From positions 1,666,001-1,730,000 of the forward strand of contig NZ_CP125968.1 of the NCBI RefSeq assembly GCF_030067815.1: DNA of 64,000 bases, in the 5' to 3' direction. Within the stretch, counting starts at the first letter, position 1; the number at the start of each line of letters is the position of its first letter. The stretch is from Sporosarcina thermotolerans (GTDB lineage Bacteria; Bacillota; Bacilli; Bacillales_A; Planococcaceae). Under the pieces are notes generated by a model. It did not search any database, had not been told where the DNA came from, and worked only from the letters and a program-made list of their open reading frames with translations. Positions 23,179 through 33,208 of the stretch are shown in pieces. A program made the translations under genes and the position numbers.

Positions 23179-25563
23179 GTGTCATATCAAATTAAGAAAG
23201 CGGCAGTATTAGGCTCAGGCGTAATGGGATCTGGTATTGCAGCCCATCTCGCGAATATCGGAATTCCTGTACTTCTGTTGGATATCGTTCCAAACAAATT
23301 GACTGAGCAGGAAGAAGCAAAAGGTCTTACGTTGAATGATAAGTCGGTGCGTAATAAATTCGCAATGACTGCAATGGAAAAGCTTTTGAAACAGAAGCCA
23401 GCTCCATTAACAACGAAAAAGAACCTAACGCTCATTGAAGCAGGCAACTTTGAAGATGACTTGGAAAGATTAAAAGACGTTGACTGGATCATCGAAGTTG
23501 TCGTTGAAAATCTTGAAATCAAAAAAGCGTTATATGAAAAAATAGATGCGGTCCGTACACCGGGCACAATTATTACTTCGAACACTTCAGGAATCAGCAT
23601 CGAAGCAATGGCGGAAGGCCGTTCCGAGGATTTCCAAAAGCACTTCCTTGGTACACATTTCTTTAACCCACCGCGTTATTTGAAATTGCTTGAAGTGATT
23701 CCAACGAAAAAGACGGATGCGGAAGTACTGAACTTCATGCTTCAATTCGGTGAAAATCGATTAGGCAAGGGAGTTGTTGTAGCAAAAGACACTCCGAACT
23801 TCATTGCAAACAGAATCGGAACGTACGGTTTACTTGTCACACTACGTGAAATGGAGAAACGTGGCTACTCGATCGGTGAAGTCGACTCGGTAACAGGGAC
23901 TCTGATCGGCCGTCCAAAATCAGCAACATTCCGTACACTTGATGTTGTCGGACTTGACACGTTCATGCATGTCGCTAAAAACGCATACGACAAGACGGAA
24001 GGCGAGGAACAAAAAGTATTCGAGCTTCCGGAATTCATGAAGAAAATGATCGATAACGGATGGCTTGGTGCGAAATCGAAGCAAGGATTCTACCTGAAGG
24101 AAAGCAAAGAGATTCTTGAACTCGATCCAAAGACTTTCGAATACAGTCCGACGAAAAAAATGAAAACGCCTTCAATTGAAATGGCGAAACAGCAAAAGGG
24201 ACTTGCGAACAAAGTGAAGACGCTTGTCTATGCAAAAGACCGTACAGGGGAAATCCTTTGGAGCATCCTTTCACCGACACTCCGCTATTCAGCAGGTCTA
24301 ATCGGTGAAATTGCAGATGATATCGTTGCGATCGACAATGCGATGAAATGGGGCTTCGGCTGGCAGCAAGGTCCGTTCGAGGTTTGGGATGCGATCGGCG
24401 TTGCAAAATCGGTTGAAAAGATGAAGGAAGAAGGGGATACAATCCCTGCATTCCTTCAAACCATGCTCGATAACGGTTTTGAATCTTTCTATAAAGAAGA
24501 AGAGGGAGAGCTTTATTTCTACGACGGTGACGGATATATGTCTGTGCCTGTCAATGAAAAAGCGATTGACTTGAAACGTTATAAGAAGAAGCACGGCGTC
24601 ATTAAGAAAAATTCTGGCGCAAGTCTTATCGATCTTGGCGATGGAATTGCGCTGCTTGAGTTCCATTCCCAATCGAATGCAATCGGCCCGGATATCATCC
24701 AGATGATCAATTTTGCAATTGACGAAGTGGAGAAGAATTACAAAGGTCTCGTCATCGGGAATCAAGGTAAGAACTTCTGTGTAGGTGCAAACCTTGGCAT
24801 GATTTTGATGGAAGCACAAGACGATAATATCTTTGAACTTGATTTCATTATCCGTTCCTTCCAAAATTCAATGATGAAAATCAAATATAGCCGTAAACCG
24901 GTTGTTGCTGCACTGTTCCAAATGACACTTGGCGGTGGTGCTGAAGTCTGCTTGCCTGCAGCCCATATTCAAGCGTCAATGGAAACGTATATCGGTTTGG
25001 TTGAAGCGGGCGTTGGTCTCATTCCTGGGGGTGGCGGAAACGTCAATCTTTATTCCAAGCATCTGAAAGGTTTGCCGAACGGTGTCCAAGTAGACTACCA
25101 GTTTGTTGCAAATAAAGTGTTTGAAACGATTGCGATGGCAAAAGTTTCAACATCCGCTGAAGAAGCGATAGAGAATAACTTCCTCGATTTCGCAGATGGC
25201 ATCAGTGTCAATCCAGATCATCTAATCTATGACGCGAAACAAGCGGCACTTGCATTGTACGAAAGCGGCTACACACCGCCTAAAAAAGCAAAAATCCCAG
25301 TCACAGGTGATTCCGGTTATGCAACGATGCTCCTTGGAGCGGAAGGCATGTACCTATCCGGGTACATTAGCGACCATGACTTGAAAATAGCTAAAAAGCT
25401 TGCATTTGTTTTATCTGGCGGGAAAGTGCCTTTTGGAACACTTGTCGATGAACAATATATGTTGGATCTTGAACGTGAAGCGTTCTTAAGCCTTGTACAG
25501 GAACCGAAATCCCAACAGCGGATGCAGCATATGCTCCTTAAAGGGAAGCCATTGCGCAACTGA
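23179..25563 (+). CDS. fadN: 3-hydroxyacyl-CoA dehydrogenase / enoyl-CoA hydratase fusion
   Basis: 794 residues, close to B. subtilis FadN. The N-terminal NAD domain has VLGSGVMGSGIAAHLANIG; the catalytic dehydrogenase His is in GTHFFNPPRYLKLLEVIP near residue 155. The C-terminal crotonase domain has FCVGANLG and LGGGAEVCLPAAHIQA. It performs hydration and NAD-dependent oxidation in fatty-acid beta-oxidation. I chose GTG at 23179, 8 nt after GGGAGG; the upstream open frame from 23137 runs through the FadR operator. fadA follows after 43 bp, fadE after that. Confidence 0.95.
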   Translation: MSYQIKKAAVLGSGVMGSGIAAHLANIGIPVLLLDIVPNKLTEQEEAKGLTLNDKSVRNKFAMTAMEKLLKQKPAPLTTKKNLTLIEAGNFEDDLERLKDVDWIIEVVVENLEIKKALYEKIDAVRTPGTIITSNTSGISIEAMAEGRSEDFQKHFLGTHFFNPPRYLKLLEVIPTKKTDAEVLNFMLQFGENRLGKGVVVAKDTPNFIANRIGTYGLLVTLREMEKRGYSIGEVDSVTGTLIGRPKSATFRTLDVVGLDTFMHVAKNAYDKTEGEEQKVFELPEFMKKMIDNGWLGAKSKQGFYLKESKEILELDPKTFEYSPTKKMKTPSIEMAKQQKGLANKVKTLVYAKDRTGEILWSILSPTLRYSAGLIGEIADDIVAIDNAMKWGFGWQQGPFEVWDAIGVAKSVEKMKEEGDTIPAFLQTMLDNGFESFYKEEEGELYFYDGDGYMSVPVNEKAIDLKRYKKKHGVIKKNSGASLIDLGDGIALLEFHSQSNAIGPDIIQMINFAIDEVEKNYKGLVIGNQGKNFCVGANLGMILMEAQDDNIFELDFIIRSFQNSMMKIKYSRKPVVAALFQMTLGGGAEVCLPAAHIQASMETYIGLVEAGVGLIPGGGGNVNLYSKHLKGLPNGVQVDYQFVANKVFETIAMAKVSTSAEEAIENNFLDFADGISVNPDHLIYDAKQAALALYESGYTPPKKAKIPVTGDSGYATMLLGAEGMYLSGYISDHDLKIAKKLAFVLSGGKVPFGTLVDEQYMLDLEREAFLSLVQEPKSQQRMQHMLLKGKPLRN

Positions 25564-25606
25564 TTTGCCACAGATTTAGATAGATAGCAAAAAAGGAGGA
25601 AGTCGA

Positions 25607-26782
25607 ATGCGTGAAGCAGTAATTGTAGCAGGTGCGAGAACACCGGTCGGAAAAGCGGGACGCGGAAGCCTTGCGACCGTGCGCCCGGACGATTTAGGGG
25701 CACTCGCGATTAAAGAAACTTTGAAACGTGCAAATGGATATGATGGACCAATAGATGACTTAATAATGGGTTGTGCAATGCCCGAAGCGGAACAGGGAAT
25801 GAACATCGCGCGTAATATCGGTGCCCTCGCTGGGTTGCCAGACACAACACCCGCTATTACGGTAAACCGCTTCTGTTCATCAGGCCTTCAATCAATCGCC
25901 TATGCAGCTGAGCGGGTCATGTTAGGACATTCCGAAGCAATCATTGCTGGTGGGGTCGAGTCAATGAGTATGGTTCCAATGATGGGGAACACGATTAGAC
26001 CAAACTTCAAATTGGCCGAAACAGCACCGCAATATTACATGGGGATGGGTCATACAGCTGAACAAGTGGCGATGAAATACGGCGTAAGCCGCGAAGACCA
26101 AGACGCTTTCGCTGTACGCTCACATGAAAAAGCGGCAGCCGCAATTGCAGCAGGCAAATTCGTCGACGAAATCGTCCCTGTCGAAGTCGTAAAACGTTTT
26201 GTGAATGAAAAAGGAAAATACGAGGAAAAAACATTCACATTCGAAATGGACGAAGGCGTCCGCCACGGCACATCAATGGAAGTATTGGCGAAATTGCGCC
26301 CTGCTTTCTCAGTGAAAGGATCCGTAACTGCGGGCAACGCTTCCCAAACATCCGACGGCGCGGCAGCAGTCCTCGTCATGGACCGCGAAGTCGCTGAAGG
26401 AAAAGGCCTGAAGCCAATCGCCAAATTCCGTTCATTCGCAGTAGGCGGCGTACCACCTGAAGTAATGGGAATCGGCCCAATCGAAGCCGTTCCAAAAGCA
26501 TTAAAGCTTGCGGGACTATCAATCGACGACATCGACCTTTGGGAATTAAACGAAGCATTCGCATCCCAATCCCTACAAGTCATACGTCACTTAGGCCTCG
26601 ACATAGATAAAGTAAACGTCAACGGCGGAGCCATCGCCCTCGGCCACCCATTAGGCGCAACAGGTTCAGTATTGACACTTCGTCTAATGAACGAACTAAA
26701 ACGCCAAGGCAAACAATTCGGCGTCGTCACAATGTGTATCGGCGGCGGAATGGGAGCGGCGGGCGTATTTGAAATGCTATAA
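25607..26782 (+). CDS. fadA: Acetyl-CoA C-acyltransferase (3-ketoacyl-CoA thiolase)
   Basis: 391 residues. The thiolase nucleophile Cys is in [18 protein letters not shown] near residue 90; the C-terminal motifs [15 protein letters not shown] and [10 protein letters not shown] contribute the catalytic His and second Cys. It cleaves 3-ketoacyl-CoA with CoA to release acetyl-CoA. AAAGGAGGAA lies just before the ATG. The position between fadN and fadE is the conserved Bacillales order, under the FadR operator. Confidence 0.95.
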   Translation: MREAVIVAGARTPVGKAGRGSLATVRPDDLGALAIKETLKRANGYDGPIDDLIMGCAMPEAEQGMNIARNIGALAGLPDTTPAITVNRFCSSGLQSIAYAAERVMLGHSEAIIAGGVESMSMVPMMGNTIRPNFKLAETAPQYYMGMGHTAEQVAMKYGVSREDQDAFAVRSHEKAAAAIAAGKFVDEIVPVEVVKRFVNEKGKYEEKTFTFEMDEGVRHGTSMEVLAKLRPAFSVKGSVTAGNASQTSDGAAAVLVMDREVAEGKGLKPIAKFRSFAVGGVPPEVMGIGPIEAVPKALKLAGLSIDDIDLWELNEAFASQSLQVIRHLGLDIDKVNVNGGAIALGHPLGATGSVLTLRLMNELKRQGKQFGVVTMCIGGGMGAAGVFEML

Positions 26783-26818
26783 GAATAGGAATTTTATTTT
26801 ATCAAAGGAGGAATTTCA

Positions 26819-28607
26819 ATGACTGAATTACAAACAAAAGATTTTATCCGTGGAGGAGCATTCCTCATCGAAGACATCGATGCATCACGCGTATTCACAC
26901 CCGAGGACTTCTCCGACGAACAAAAAATGATTTCTAAAACAACAGAGGACTACGTCAAAAACGAAGTACTCCCTGTCGTCGAAAAGCTCGAAAACCATGA
27001 ATTCGAACACTCTGTCAGACTACTAAAATCGGCTGGAGACCTTGGACTTCTTGGAGCAGACGTACCTGAAGAATACGACGGCTTAGGCCTCGACAAGATT
27101 TCTTCAGCCCTGATCTCTGAAAAGATGTCCGTAGCGGGCGGCTTCTCCATCACTCACGGTGCACACGTAGGAATCGGCACACTCCCGATCGTCCTATTCG
27201 GAAACGAAGAACAAAAGAAAAAGTACTTGCCGAACTCCGTCACAGGCGACAAAATCTCTGCTTACGCATTGACTGAGCCAGGATCCGGATCAGACGCACT
27301 TGGTGCGAAAACAACAGCAAAATTGAACGAAGCAGGTACTCACTACGTATTGAACGGCGAAAAACAATGGATCACGAACGCTGGATTCGCGGATGTATTC
27401 GTTGTCTATGCGAAAGTAGATGGCGACAAATTCACTGCCTTCATCGTTGAAAAAGAATTCCCTGGCGTTTCTGTCGGCGCAGAAGAGAAGAAGATGGGGA
27501 TCAAATCATCCTCCACACGTACGTTGATCCTTCAAGATGCACAAGTTCCTGTTGAAAACTTACTTGGAGAAATCGGCAGAGGGCATATTATCGCATTCAA
27601 CATTTTGAATATCGGCCGTTACAAATTGGGCGTAGGAACAGTCGGCGGTTCGAAACGTGCATTTGAATTGGCGGTTACGTATGCGAATCAGCGCCAACAG
27701 TTTAAAACACCGATCTCTTCATTCAACCTTACAAAAGAAAAGCTTTCGACAATGGCATCGAAAATCTATGCGGCTGAAAAGCTTGATTTACCGTACGGTC
27801 GGTTATTTCGAAGAGCGCAATAGCCAAATGACTGCTGAACAACAAAAAGACGGTAAAGCAGTTGCGGCATCGATCGCTGAATACGCTATCGAATGCTCCA
27901 TCAACAAAGTTGTCGGTTCCGAAGTGCTTGACTATGTTGTGGACGAAGCGGTCCAATTGCATGGCGGTTACGGTTTTATGCAAGAATACGAAGTTGAGCG
28001 TGCTTACCGCGATTCCCGTATTAACCGCATCTTTGAAGGAACAAATGAAATCAACCGCATGATCGTCCCGGGAACTTTCTTGAAAAAAGCGATGAAAGGC
28101 GAATTGCCTTTACTTGAAAAAGCGCAAAGCCTACAAGAAGAACTTCTCATGATGATGCCTGAAGAAATTGGCGACGAAGCACTTGCACAAGAAAAGGTAC
28201 TTGTGAAAAACGCGAAGAAGATCGGCTTACTTGCAGCTGGAATGGCAGCACAACGTTTCGGCACGAGCCTCGACAAAGAACAAGAAGTTCTTGTAAATAT
28301 TGCTGACATCGCAAACAATGTCTTTGCAATGGAATCCGCACTATTGCGTACGGAAAAAGCAATTGCCAAAAACGGCGAAGAGAAGGAACAACAAAAAATC
28401 CTTTATACAGAAATTTTCTGCCAAGAGGCATTCGAAGCAATCGAAAAGGATGCAAAGGAAACTCTTCTTGCTTCCGTAGATGGGGATAACCAACGTATGA
28501 TGCTGTCGGCGCTTCGTAAATTGACTCGTTCAAATCCTTACAATATCATCGCGAAGAAACGCGAAGCATCTGTCAAATTGATCGACGCTGAAAAATATAT
28601 CGTATGA
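26819..28607 (+). CDS. fadE: Acyl-CoA dehydrogenase (one frame lesion)
   Basis: About 595 residues once a single extra A is removed at 27777-27780 (GCTGAAAAGC should read GCTGAAAGC, giving YAAESLIYRTVGYFEE). The FAD-contacting motif YALTEPGSGSDALGAK and the segment LHGGYGFMQEYEVERAYRD with IFEGTNEINR are intact on either side. It oxidises acyl-CoA to trans-2-enoyl-CoA, the first step of the cycle completed by FadN and FadA. The long C-terminal extension after residue 400 is typical of the YusJ type. It is one of only two insertions among the lesions of this window. Confidence 0.9.
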
Positions 28608-28614
28608 TTCCAAC

Positions 28615-28641
28615 CCACCCAGGGGTTTCATCCCTGGGTGG
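28615..28641 (+). terminator. Hairpin after fadNAE
   Basis: CCACCCAGGG / CCCTGGGTGG perfect 10-bp stem right after the fadE stop. The T run is weak (ATTCTCTGTTAT), so termination may be partial. Confidence 0.55.
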
Positions 28642-28681
28642 ATTCTCTGTTATACTGGAGAAAATGTGGAGGTGTTACGAT

Positions 28682-29044
28682 ATGACAATAACTTATTACG
28701 GTTATCCGAAATGCGGGACTTGTAGAAAAGCAAAAAAGTGGTTGGAAACCAACGGATTGGAATTCGAAGATATTAATATTGCCGAGAATCCACCAACTGA
28801 AGAAGAGCTTCGAACTATGATCGGAAATTCAGACCTGGACATTAAAAAGTTTTTTAATGTCAGTGGGATGAAATATAGAGAATTGAATTTGAAGGACAAA
28901 CTTTCCAACATGACAGATGATGAAAAAATTCAACTCTTATCCACAGATGGAATGCTCATTAAAAGACCGATTGTAACAGACGGTTCCAAAGTGACTGTAG
29001 GCTTTAATGAAGCACAGTTTGGGGATGTATGGAGTACGAAATAA
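28682..29044 (+). CDS. yusI: ArsC/Spx-family thioredoxin-fold protein (YusI)
   Basis: 120 residues from ATG at 28682 behind GGAGGTG. The fold begins TITYYGYPKCGTCRKAKKWL with a CxxC; EDINIAENPPTEEELRTMI and LIKRPIVTDG are ArsC/Spx family landmarks. Family members are either arsenate reductase-like or Spx-like transcription modulators; this lacks Spx-specific C-terminal sequence, and its function is unknown. Its place between fadE and gcvH matches B. subtilis. Confidence 0.85.
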   Translation: MTITYYGYPKCGTCRKAKKWLETNGLEFEDINIAENPPTEEELRTMIGNSDLDIKKFFNVSGMKYRELNLKDKLSNMTDDEKIQLLSTDGMLIKRPIVTDGSKVTVGFNEAQFGDVWSTK

Positions 29045-29128
29045 CTCACTTGTCTTTATCATTGAAATATGTGAGAATTGAGTAGAAAGAAACAACTAAC
29101 GAAATGTATATTTATGGAGGGGTACGGG

Positions 29129-29512
29129 ATGAGCACACCTAAAGATTTACGTTATTCCGAGGAACATGAATGGGTAAAAGATGAAAGCGGTAAATATCGT
29201 ATCGGTATTACGCATTTTGCACAAGCTGAGCTTGGCGATATCGTTTTCGTTGAACTACCACAAGTTGGAGATGAAGTAAAAGCGGACGAACCATTCGGCA
29301 GCGTTGAATCCGTTAAAACTGTCTCTGAATTGTATGCTCCGATTAGCGGTAAAGTAGTTGAAGTGAACGAAGAATTAGAAGATAGCCCTGAATTGGTGAA
29401 CGAATCTCCATATGAAGGCGCTTGGATGATCGTAGTCGAAGCTTCTAACGACTCAGAACTTGACGCGTTAATGTCAGCTGAAGACTATGAAAAAATGACT
29501 GATGGAGAGTAA
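29129..29512 (+). CDS. gcvH: Glycine cleavage system H protein
   Basis: 127 residues from ATG at 29129 with TGGAGGGG upstream. The lipoylated lysine is in [16 protein letters not shown] near residue 63, preceded by [15 protein letters not shown]. GcvH carries the aminomethyl group between P, T and L proteins. In Bacillales it also acts as the relay for lipoyl (octanoyl) transfer to 2-oxo acid dehydrogenases, which suits its place away from the other gcv genes. A terminator follows. Confidence 0.95.
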   Translation: MSTPKDLRYSEEHEWVKDESGKYRIGITHFAQAELGDIVFVELPQVGDEVKADEPFGSVESVKTVSELYAPISGKVVEVNEELEDSPELVNESPYEGAWMIVVEASNDSELDALMSAEDYEKMTDGE

Positions 29513-29518
29513 TTTCCC

Positions 29519-29545
29519 AAAGCGCTGGCCATACAGCGCTTTTTT
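29519..29545 (+). terminator. Terminator after gcvH
   Basis: AAAGCGCTG / CAGCGCTTT stem with a T7 run. Confidence 0.85.
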
Positions 29546-29599
29546 TGATTCAATAATTTAAAGGGATGTGGATAAACTATTATAGAAGGCGGTGAGGAG

Positions 29600-29941
29600 A
29601 TGGATTCAAATAAAGTCATAATAGTCGAAGGTGGATCAGACCGAAAAAGACTTCAACGAGTATTGGCAGAACCGATAGACATCATTTGCACAAATGGTAC
29701 AGTCAGCCCCTATCGCATCGAAGAAATGCTCATGCCGTATGAAGACTGCGACCTATACATCTTTTTTGACGCTGACGAATCCGGAGAGAAAATCCGAACA
29801 CTATTCAAAAGGGCATATCCTGAAGCAATCCATCTCTACACAGAACGTGTCTACCGCCAAGTCGAAACAACCCCTTACCGCACTCTCGCCGCGATTCTTA
29901 TCGCTGAAAACTTTGAAGTGCATCCCGAATTCTTACTTTGA
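29600..29941 (+). CDS. yusF: Toprim-domain protein (YusF)
   Basis: 113 residues forming one Toprim domain: the catalytic Glu in VIIVEGGSDRKRL and the acidic pair in LYIFFDADESGEKIR. These residues bind Mg2+ in primases, topoisomerases and RNase M5-like nucleases. No other domain is attached, as in other small Toprim proteins of the YusF group, whose role is unproven. The start follows GGCGGTGAGGAG; yusE follows 10 bp after the stop, so they are co-transcribed. Confidence 0.85.
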   Translation: MDSNKVIIVEGGSDRKRLQRVLAEPIDIICTNGTVSPYRIEEMLMPYEDCDLYIFFDADESGEKIRTLFKRAYPEAIHLYTERVYRQVETTPYRTLAAILIAENFEVHPEFLL

Positions 29942-29951
29942 AGGTGAAAAC

Positions 29952-30260
29952 ATGTCAACTATCGAAAATTGGACAATCGAACAATGGGAAAAAAGTAAAA
30001 AAGAATCCTCTAAATCCGTGTTTTATCTATATACACCAATGTGTGGAACTTGCATGGTCGCTTCCATTATGGTCGAAGTCATATCCGCTATGAAACCGGA
30101 CCTGCCAATTGGCAAAGCAGACTTGAACTTTATAGAAGACCTTGCCATTGATTACGAAATAGAAAGCGTACCTTGTCTATTGATTCAAGAGAATGGAAAA
30201 GTGACCCATAAAATCTACGCATTCCAATCCGTTCCCTATCTTCTTGAACAAATAGGTTGA
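29952..30260 (+). CDS. yusE: Thioredoxin-like protein (YusE)
   Basis: 102 residues from ATG at 29952 behind AAGGTGAAA. The CGTC redox motif is in YLYTPMCGTCMVAS near residue 35 and the cis-Pro in IESVPCLLIQENG, with an additional Cys beside it. It is a cytoplasmic thiol-disulfide protein. Position between yusF and the SAM riboswitch is as in B. subtilis. Confidence 0.85.
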   Translation: MSTIENWTIEQWEKSKKESSKSVFYLYTPMCGTCMVASIMVEVISAMKPDLPIGKADLNFIEDLAIDYEIESVPCLLIQENGKVTHKIYAFQSVPYLLEQIG

Positions 30261-30315
30261 CCCTATTAGTCGTCCATGTTATAAATATATCTATTAACTT
30301 AACTGAATATCGTCG

Positions 30316-30428
30316 CTCTTATTAAGAGAGGTGGAGGGAAGTGCCCTATGAAGCCCGGCAACCGTCACGAAAGTGAAATGGTGCCAAGTCACGCAAAGCG
30401 TTTGCTTTGATAGATGAGAGATTGGATG
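30316..30428 (+). ncRNA. SAM-I riboswitch (S-box)
   Basis: The core is unmistakable: CTTATTAAGAGAGGTGGAGG, GTGCCCTATGAAGCCCGGCA, ACCGTCAC ... GGTGCCAA, and GATAGATGAGAGATTGGAT closing P1. It controls metNPQ by transcription attenuation; SAM binding favours the terminator at 30455-30490. Confidence 0.97.
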
Positions 30429-30454
30429 AACGTTTACTTTTAATATAACGTTAT

Positions 30455-30490
30455 GCCTTTCTGCTTGTCTGCAGAAAGGCTTTTATTTTT
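30455..30490 (+). terminator. Riboswitch-controlled terminator upstream of metN
   Basis: GCCTTTCTGC / GCAGAAAGGC stem, loop TTGTCT, followed by TTTTATTTTT. Confidence 0.95.
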
Positions 30491-30516
30491 GGTTAAGATT
30501 ATATAGAGGTGAAAAC

Positions 30517-31530
30517 ATGATTCATTTACAGGGTGTAAATAAACAATTCGGCAATGGCTCGAATGCTATTATCGCTGTTGATAAAGTGAATTTGGATATC
30601 GCGGAAGGTGAAATCTTCGGCATCATCGGGTATAGCGGAGCGGGAAAGAGTACTTTGATCCGACTTCTGAACGGACTCGAAAAGCCTTCCTCAGGAACGG
30701 TGAAGATTGCAGGTTATGAAATGTCTTCCGTAAATGCCCGGGAGCTAAGGAATGCAAGGAAGAAAATCAGCATGATCTTTCAGCACTTCAATTTACTTTG
30801 GTCTCGCACTGTCAAACAGAACATTTCCTTCCCACTTGAAATCGCGGGAATTAAAAAGGCTGAACGTGAAAGAAGAGTGAATGAGTTAATTGATTTGGTC
30901 GGTTTAAAGGGAAGAGAGAATGCCTACCCTTCCGAATTATCCGGTGGGCAAAAGCAACGAGTGGGCATTGCAAGAGCATTGGCAAATGACCCTGAAGTTC
31001 TTCTCTGCGACGAAGCTACTTCCGCACTTGATCCCGAAACGACAGATTCTATCCTTGATTTATTGACAAGCATCAATGAACGGCTTGGATTGACAATTGT
31101 ATTAATCACACATGAAATGCATGTCATCCGGAAAATTTGCCATCGAGTAGCTGTCATGGAAGCAGGTAATGTCGTTGAAACTGGATCTGTTCTTGAAGTT
31201 TTCCAATCACCGAAGGAGCCAATTACAAAACGGTTTGTTTCCCAAGTGACCGAGCCTGTTGGTACTGAACAGGTACTCGCACATATACCGGGAGGCACGC
31301 TCATCAAACTTGCATTTGTCGGAGAGAAGACAGAGCATCCTGTGTTGGCAAGCTTGATTCGGAAATTCGACATTGACGTGAATATCGTACAAGGGAATAT
31401 ATCCCAGACTAAAGGCGGCGCTTATGGCACGCTTATTTTACAGCTTTTAGGTAATGAAAAGGATGTTGATATGGCGATTGCCTATCTCCATGAATTAGGT
31501 GTGCAGACAGAGGTGATCACCAATGAATGA
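30517..31530 (+). CDS. metN: Methionine ABC transporter ATP-binding protein
   Basis: 337 residues. Walker A GYSGAGKSTLIRLLN near residue 40, signature LSGGQKQRVGIARALA near 140, Walker B VLLCDEATSALDPE and the H-loop LITHEMHVI are all intact. A C-terminal NIL (ACT-like) domain (residues about 265-337, ending YLHELGVQTEVI) binds methionine to shut transport. It powers import together with MetP and MetQ. It overlaps metP by 8 bp and lies downstream of a SAM riboswitch. Confidence 0.95.
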   Translation: MIHLQGVNKQFGNGSNAIIAVDKVNLDIAEGEIFGIIGYSGAGKSTLIRLLNGLEKPSSGTVKIAGYEMSSVNARELRNARKKISMIFQHFNLLWSRTVKQNISFPLEIAGIKKAERERRVNELIDLVGLKGRENAYPSELSGGQKQRVGIARALANDPEVLLCDEATSALDPETTDSILDLLTSINERLGLTIVLITHEMHVIRKICHRVAVMEAGNVVETGSVLEVFQSPKEPITKRFVSQVTEPVGTEQVLAHIPGGTLIKLAFVGEKTEHPVLASLIRKFDIDVNIVQGNISQTKGGAYGTLILQLLGNEKDVDMAIAYLHELGVQTEVITNE

Positions 31531-32191
31531 AAATTTATTTCAACACGTTAACTGGGATAAAATGTGGGAGGCAACAGTTGAAACGTTATATATGACCGGA
31601 ATCTCCACTTTATATACGTTCATATTCGGGCTCTTACTTGGCGTACTTCTATTCTTATCGAGCCCTGGCCAGCTTTGGAAAAATAAATTGGTGTATGGCA
31701 TCACGGGAGCGTTCGTCAATATTTTCCGATCGATTCCTTTCATCATTTTGATCATTCTACTGATTCCATTCACAACACTTTTCGTTGGGACGATGCGCGG
31801 TCCGGAAGCGGCCATCCCGGCACTTGTTATCGGGGCTGCACCGTTTTATGCGCGAATGGTCATGATTGGCTTGCGTGAAATTGATAGGGGCGTTATCGAA
31901 GCTGCAAGATCGATGGGTGCAAAAACAAGCACGATTATCTTCAAAGTATTGCTTCCCGAATCGATGCCTGCCCTCATATCCGGAATTACGGTAACTGCGA
32001 TTGCGCTTGTCGGATATACGGCGATGGCTGGAGTTATCGGCGCAGGCGGGCTCGGAAATCTCGCATATTACGAAGGGTTCCAGCGAAGCCGCACTGATGT
32101 GATGATTGTTGCAACAGTTATTATTTTGATTATCGTATTTATCATCCAAATAATTGGCGACTTCGCCGTGAAGAAATTGGACAAACGTTAA
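31523..32191 (+). CDS. metP: Methionine ABC transporter permease
   Basis: 222 residues, five membrane helices. The EAA coupling loop that contacts MetN is ARMVMIGLREIDRGVIEAAR followed by SMGAKTSTII near residue 120. The start overlaps metN by 8 bp and metQ follows after 55 bp. This is the membrane channel of the D-/L-methionine importer. Confidence 0.95.
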   Translation: MNENLFQHVNWDKMWEATVETLYMTGISTLYTFIFGLLLGVLLFLSSPGQLWKNKLVYGITGAFVNIFRSIPFIILIILLIPFTTLFVGTMRGPEAAIPALVIGAAPFYARMVMIGLREIDRGVIEAARSMGAKTSTIIFKVLLPESMPALISGITVTAIALVGYTAMAGVIGAGGLGNLAYYEGFQRSRTDVMIVATVIILIIVFIIQIIGDFAVKKLDKR

Positions 32192-32246
32192 TTTGCGGGC
32201 TTGGCCTGATAATTATAAAAAACATCTAAGAATGGAGAGAAGAATA

Positions 32247-33062
32247 ATGAAAAAGATATTATCCGCATTATTATTAACGGTTCTCGTGCTCGCTCTGGCA
32301 GCATGCGGAGCGAAAGATAAAGAAAAGGTGAAGACGAAAATCGTCGTCGGCGCTTCCAATACACCACATGCCGTTATTTTGGAAAAAGTGAAGCCGTTAT
32401 TAAAAGAAAAAGGCTTCGACTTGGAAATCGAAACATATCAGGAATATATATTGCCGAACAAGGACTTGGAATCGGGTCTATTGGATGCGAACTATTTCCA
32501 AACCATCCCTTACTTGGACAGTCAAATGGCTGATTTCGGCTACGACTTTGTCAATGCGGGAGAAATCCATATCGAACCGATGGGTGTTTATTCGAAGAAA
32601 TATAAATCATTAGCTGAATTGCCGGACGGTGCGACGATCCTTATGAGCAACTCAGTTTCGGATCATGGTCGTGTGCTTGAAATGCTTGAGGAAAATGGCT
32701 TGATCACACTTGCTGAGGGTGTTGATAAAGTGAAAGCGGAACTTACAGATATTGTGGACAATCCGAAAAACCTACTGTTTGAGCCGGATTACGAAGCAGC
32801 ATTACTTCCAACTCTTTACAATAATAATGAAGGCGATGCTGTTTTGATCAACTCTAACTATGCAATCGATGCGGGCTTGAACCCTCTTGAAGATTCAATT
32901 GCTATTGAAAAAACGGATTCACCCTACGTAAACGTCATTACGGTTCGTTCTGGTGATGAAAACAATCCTGCAATCAAAGCACTCGTCGAAGTGTTGACGT
33001 CCGAAGAAATCCAGGAGTTCATGTTGAAAGAATGGTCCGGCTCTGTCGTACCTGTAAAATAA
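32247..33062 (+). CDS. metQ: Methionine-binding lipoprotein (NlpA family)
   Basis: 271 residues from ATG at 32247 behind TGGAGAGA. The lipobox LVLALAAC anchors it to the outer membrane face. NlpA features: VVGASNTPHAVILEKVKPLL, DANYFQTIPYLDSQM, and NPLEDSIAIEKTDSPYVNVI. It captures methionine for MetNP. A strong terminator (33074-33115) ends the operon. Confidence 0.95.
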   Translation: MKKILSALLLTVLVLALAACGAKDKEKVKTKIVVGASNTPHAVILEKVKPLLKEKGFDLEIETYQEYILPNKDLESGLLDANYFQTIPYLDSQMADFGYDFVNAGEIHIEPMGVYSKKYKSLAELPDGATILMSNSVSDHGRVLEMLEENGLITLAEGVDKVKAELTDIVDNPKNLLFEPDYEAALLPTLYNNNEGDAVLINSNYAIDAGLNPLEDSIAIEKTDSPYVNVITVRSGDENNPAIKALVEVLTSEEIQEFMLKEWSGSVVPVK

Positions 33063-33073
33063 ATAACTAACAA

Positions 33074-33115
33074 AGACTGGCAAATCCCTATGGATGACTG
33101 CCAGTCTTTTTTTAT
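33074..33115 (+). terminator. Terminator of metNPQ
   Basis: AGACTGGCA / TGCCAGTCT stem followed by T7ATTTTTT. Confidence 0.9.
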
Positions 33116-33208
33116 TTTTTAATAAAAATACATTCCTATTCCTTCTCTATTATGTTAAAGTAGTTTTATTATTTTAGAACACAAATGTGTTTTTGAGGAG
33201 GACATTGG